In this document: positions 62,729 through 64,000 of the stretch, piece by piece
Position numbering within the stretch: the first letter of the stretch is position 1
Layout: each line of letters starts with the position of its first letter
DNA from: Chryseobacterium antibioticum
Lineage (GTDB): Bacteria > Bacteroidota > Bacteroidia > Flavobacteriales > Weeksellaceae
DNA: 64,000 nt
Direction of reading: 5' to 3'
Assembly (NCBI RefSeq): GCF_012927325.1
Contig: NZ_JABBGI010000005.1
Span: forward strand, 1-64,000
Notes under the pieces: generated by a model
The model's input: only the letters and a program-made list of their open reading frames with translations
What the model was told of the DNA's origin: nothing
The model's database searches: none
Made by a program: the position numbers and the translations under genes

Positions 62729-62983
62729 CATGTCAATAAATGGTTGTTGTTTTCCTGTTCAGATCTCTGATCTCATTTTTCCAGCACTATTTTATTGGAA
62801 GAGAACAAAAAATTTTGGCTACCTGATTAAAATAGACCGATAAATATGGTTTTCCATAAATTTTTTCATTTTAATATTAATATTTTTGACAAAGGAAAAT
62901 GTGACATCAGTTCATACTTATGTAGACCCTTTTTAGTATATTAAAGCCTATAATTAACGCATCCCAAATTATTTTCATCTGTT

Positions 62984-64000
62984 ATGAAAGTTCTCCATAC
63001 CGCCGACTGGCATATAGGCCAGCTATTTCACGAATACGACCGTACGTATGAGCATCAGCAGTTCCTGGATTGGCTGCTTCAGACCTTAGGCCATGAAAGC
63101 ATTGATATTTTACTGATCAGTGGGGATGTTTTTGATATTTCCAACCCTTCTGCCGCTTCAATAAAAATGTTTTATACATTCCTGAACAAGGCGACTAAGG
63201 GAAATAAGGATTTACAGATCATCATCACTGCCGGCAATCACGATTCAGCCTCCCGTTTGGAAGCCCCTAAGCCTTTGCTGGAATCTTCCAATGTGCATAT
63301 TGTCGGATGGGTTGAAAAAGATACAGAAGGAAATATAGACTATGAAAAGCTGCTTATCCCGATAAAGGATGCCTCAGGAAATGCCAAAATATGGTGCCTT
63401 GCTGTTCCTTTTTTACGAATGGGCGACTACCCATCGATACCGGGCAGTGAAAATCCTTATACAGAAGGCGTAACTGCATTATACAAAGAAGCCTTTGAAT
63501 ATGCTAGCCAGAAAAAAAAGGAAGGACAGACGATGATTGCTATGGGACACCTTCATACGCATCATGCAGAACCAGGCAAGATGAATGACACAGAAAGACC
63601 TATTATGGGAGGTGTCGAATGTATTCCTGCGACAGCATTTCCTCAGGAACTCAAATATGTGGCACTTGGACACATTCATAAAGCACAAAAAGTTGGAGGA
63701 AAAGAACATATCCGTTATTCTGGCAGTCCGTTGCCTATGTCTTTTTCAGAACTTAACTATAAGCATCAGGTGATTGTTTTTGAACTTGATGAAGATATCA
63801 GCAATCTGAAATCAGTAGAGATTCCTCTGTTTGTACCGCTTCAGAGAATTCCAGCTAGTCACCAACCACTGCATGAAGTCATTACATTATTGGAACAACT
63901 ACCCAATACCGAAGGTACACGGGAAACCATTCCCTATCTCGAAGTAAAGGTCCTGCTTGAAGGTCCTGAACCTGCTTTACGATATAAAATTGAGGCTGCA
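62984..64000 (+). CDS. sbcD: Exonuclease SbcCD subunit D (cut by window end)
   Basis: 339 codons are present without a stop. The start 'MKVLHTADWHIGQLFHEYDR' is the metallophosphatase motif DxH of SbcD/Mre11. Next are 'ILLISGDVFDISNPSAASIK' (GDxxD), 'IITAGNHDSASRLE' (GNHD/E) and 'KYVALGHIHKAQKV' (GHxH). These bind the two Mn ions. With SbcC it opens hairpins and trims DNA ends, acting against long palindromes such as those at 52399 and 56473. The partner sbcC is expected directly downstream, outside the window. Confidence 0.93.
   Translation, partial: MKVLHTADWHIGQLFHEYDRTYEHQQFLDWLLQTLGHESIDILLISGDVFDISNPSAASIKMFYTFLNKATKGNKDLQIIITAGNHDSASRLEAPKPLLESSNVHIVGWVEKDTEGNIDYEKLLIPIKDASGNAKIWCLAVPFLRMGDYPSIPGSENPYTEGVTALYKEAFEYASQKKKEGQTMIAMGHLHTHHAEPGKMNDTERPIMGGVECIPATAFPQELKYVALGHIHKAQKVGGKEHIRYSGSPLPMSFSELNYKHQVIVFELDEDISNLKSVEIPLFVPLQRIPASHQPLHEVITLLEQLPNTEGTRETIPYLEVKVLLEGPEPALRYKIEAA

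Noticed and set aside
1..64000. tRNA, rRNA, riboswitch
   Set aside because: No cloverleaf, rRNA segment or known riboswitch consensus recognised on reading both strands. A tRNAscan or Infernal run would be decisive.

Overview
The window looks like chromosome of a Chryseobacterium-type flavobacterium (Bacteroidota, Weeksellaceae). The DNA is AT-rich. Several promoters fit the Bacteroidota -7 consensus TAnnTTTG. There are many surface proteins that start '...QVGINTxxPQ', TPR-AraC membrane regulators, a MG2/TonB-plug protein, and a type VI secretion VgrG island of the kind seen in this group. This placement is inference from gene content. No rRNA, tRNA or CRISPR array was found.

Layout. 1-4.7 kb is a gene graveyard with mobile DNA: an IS4-type transposase cut by the window edge, the first of two identical IS200/IS605-type elements, gene fragments, and a fructokinase beside the last ~50 codons of what looks like a GH32 enzyme. 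4.7-7.4 kb holds two TPR membrane proteins, the first with an AraC DNA-binding domain, the second frameshifted. 7.7-16.5 kb and 23.2-30.6 kb are two copies of one kind of locus: a small secreted protein ending in IRPPP, large secreted surface proteins, and a pair of small helix-turn-helix proteins (about 146 and 108 aa). The first contains a 1689-aa GEVED-repeat adhesin and the second IS copy. The second contains two near-identical tandem surface genes and a membrane LuxR-type regulator. Between them (16.9-22.6 kb) lies a redox/stress cluster: an old-yellow-enzyme, two NTF2-like proteins, an NmrA-like reductase, a divergent AraC regulator, and an XRE-pentapeptide protein.

31-41 kb is mixed housekeeping and accessory content: cold-shock protein, KAS III-like enzyme, 7-TM AraC regulator, beta-barrel protein, alpha/beta hydrolase, MG2-plug protein and PhzF isomerase. 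41.8-52.3 kb is an orphan T6SS VgrG island with three consecutive putative effector-immunity pairs: a PAAR-like protein fused to a metzincin protease, a putative lysozyme-like effector, and a LAS-type (M15/M74-like) peptidase. Each is followed at once by a signal-peptide protein or lipoprotein. A four-unit array of ~165-bp palindromic elements follows. 53-60 kb is rich in small genes: a candidate phase-variable gene with a T10 tract, a broken double-glycine leader peptide gene, a 30-bp perfect inverted repeat, and a repeat ('beta-flower'-like) protein. 60-64 kb has a lipoprotein, a GNAT acetyltransferase, small proteins, and the start of sbcD, which runs off the end.

The strongest unexplained signals are the duplicated IRPPP / surface protein / HTH-pair locus, two candidate small RNAs with near-identical bodies and terminators (16.7 and 33.1 kb), the shared N-terminal 'YFAK' region of two T6SS effectors, and homopolymer tracts placed where slippage would change expression or protein ends.
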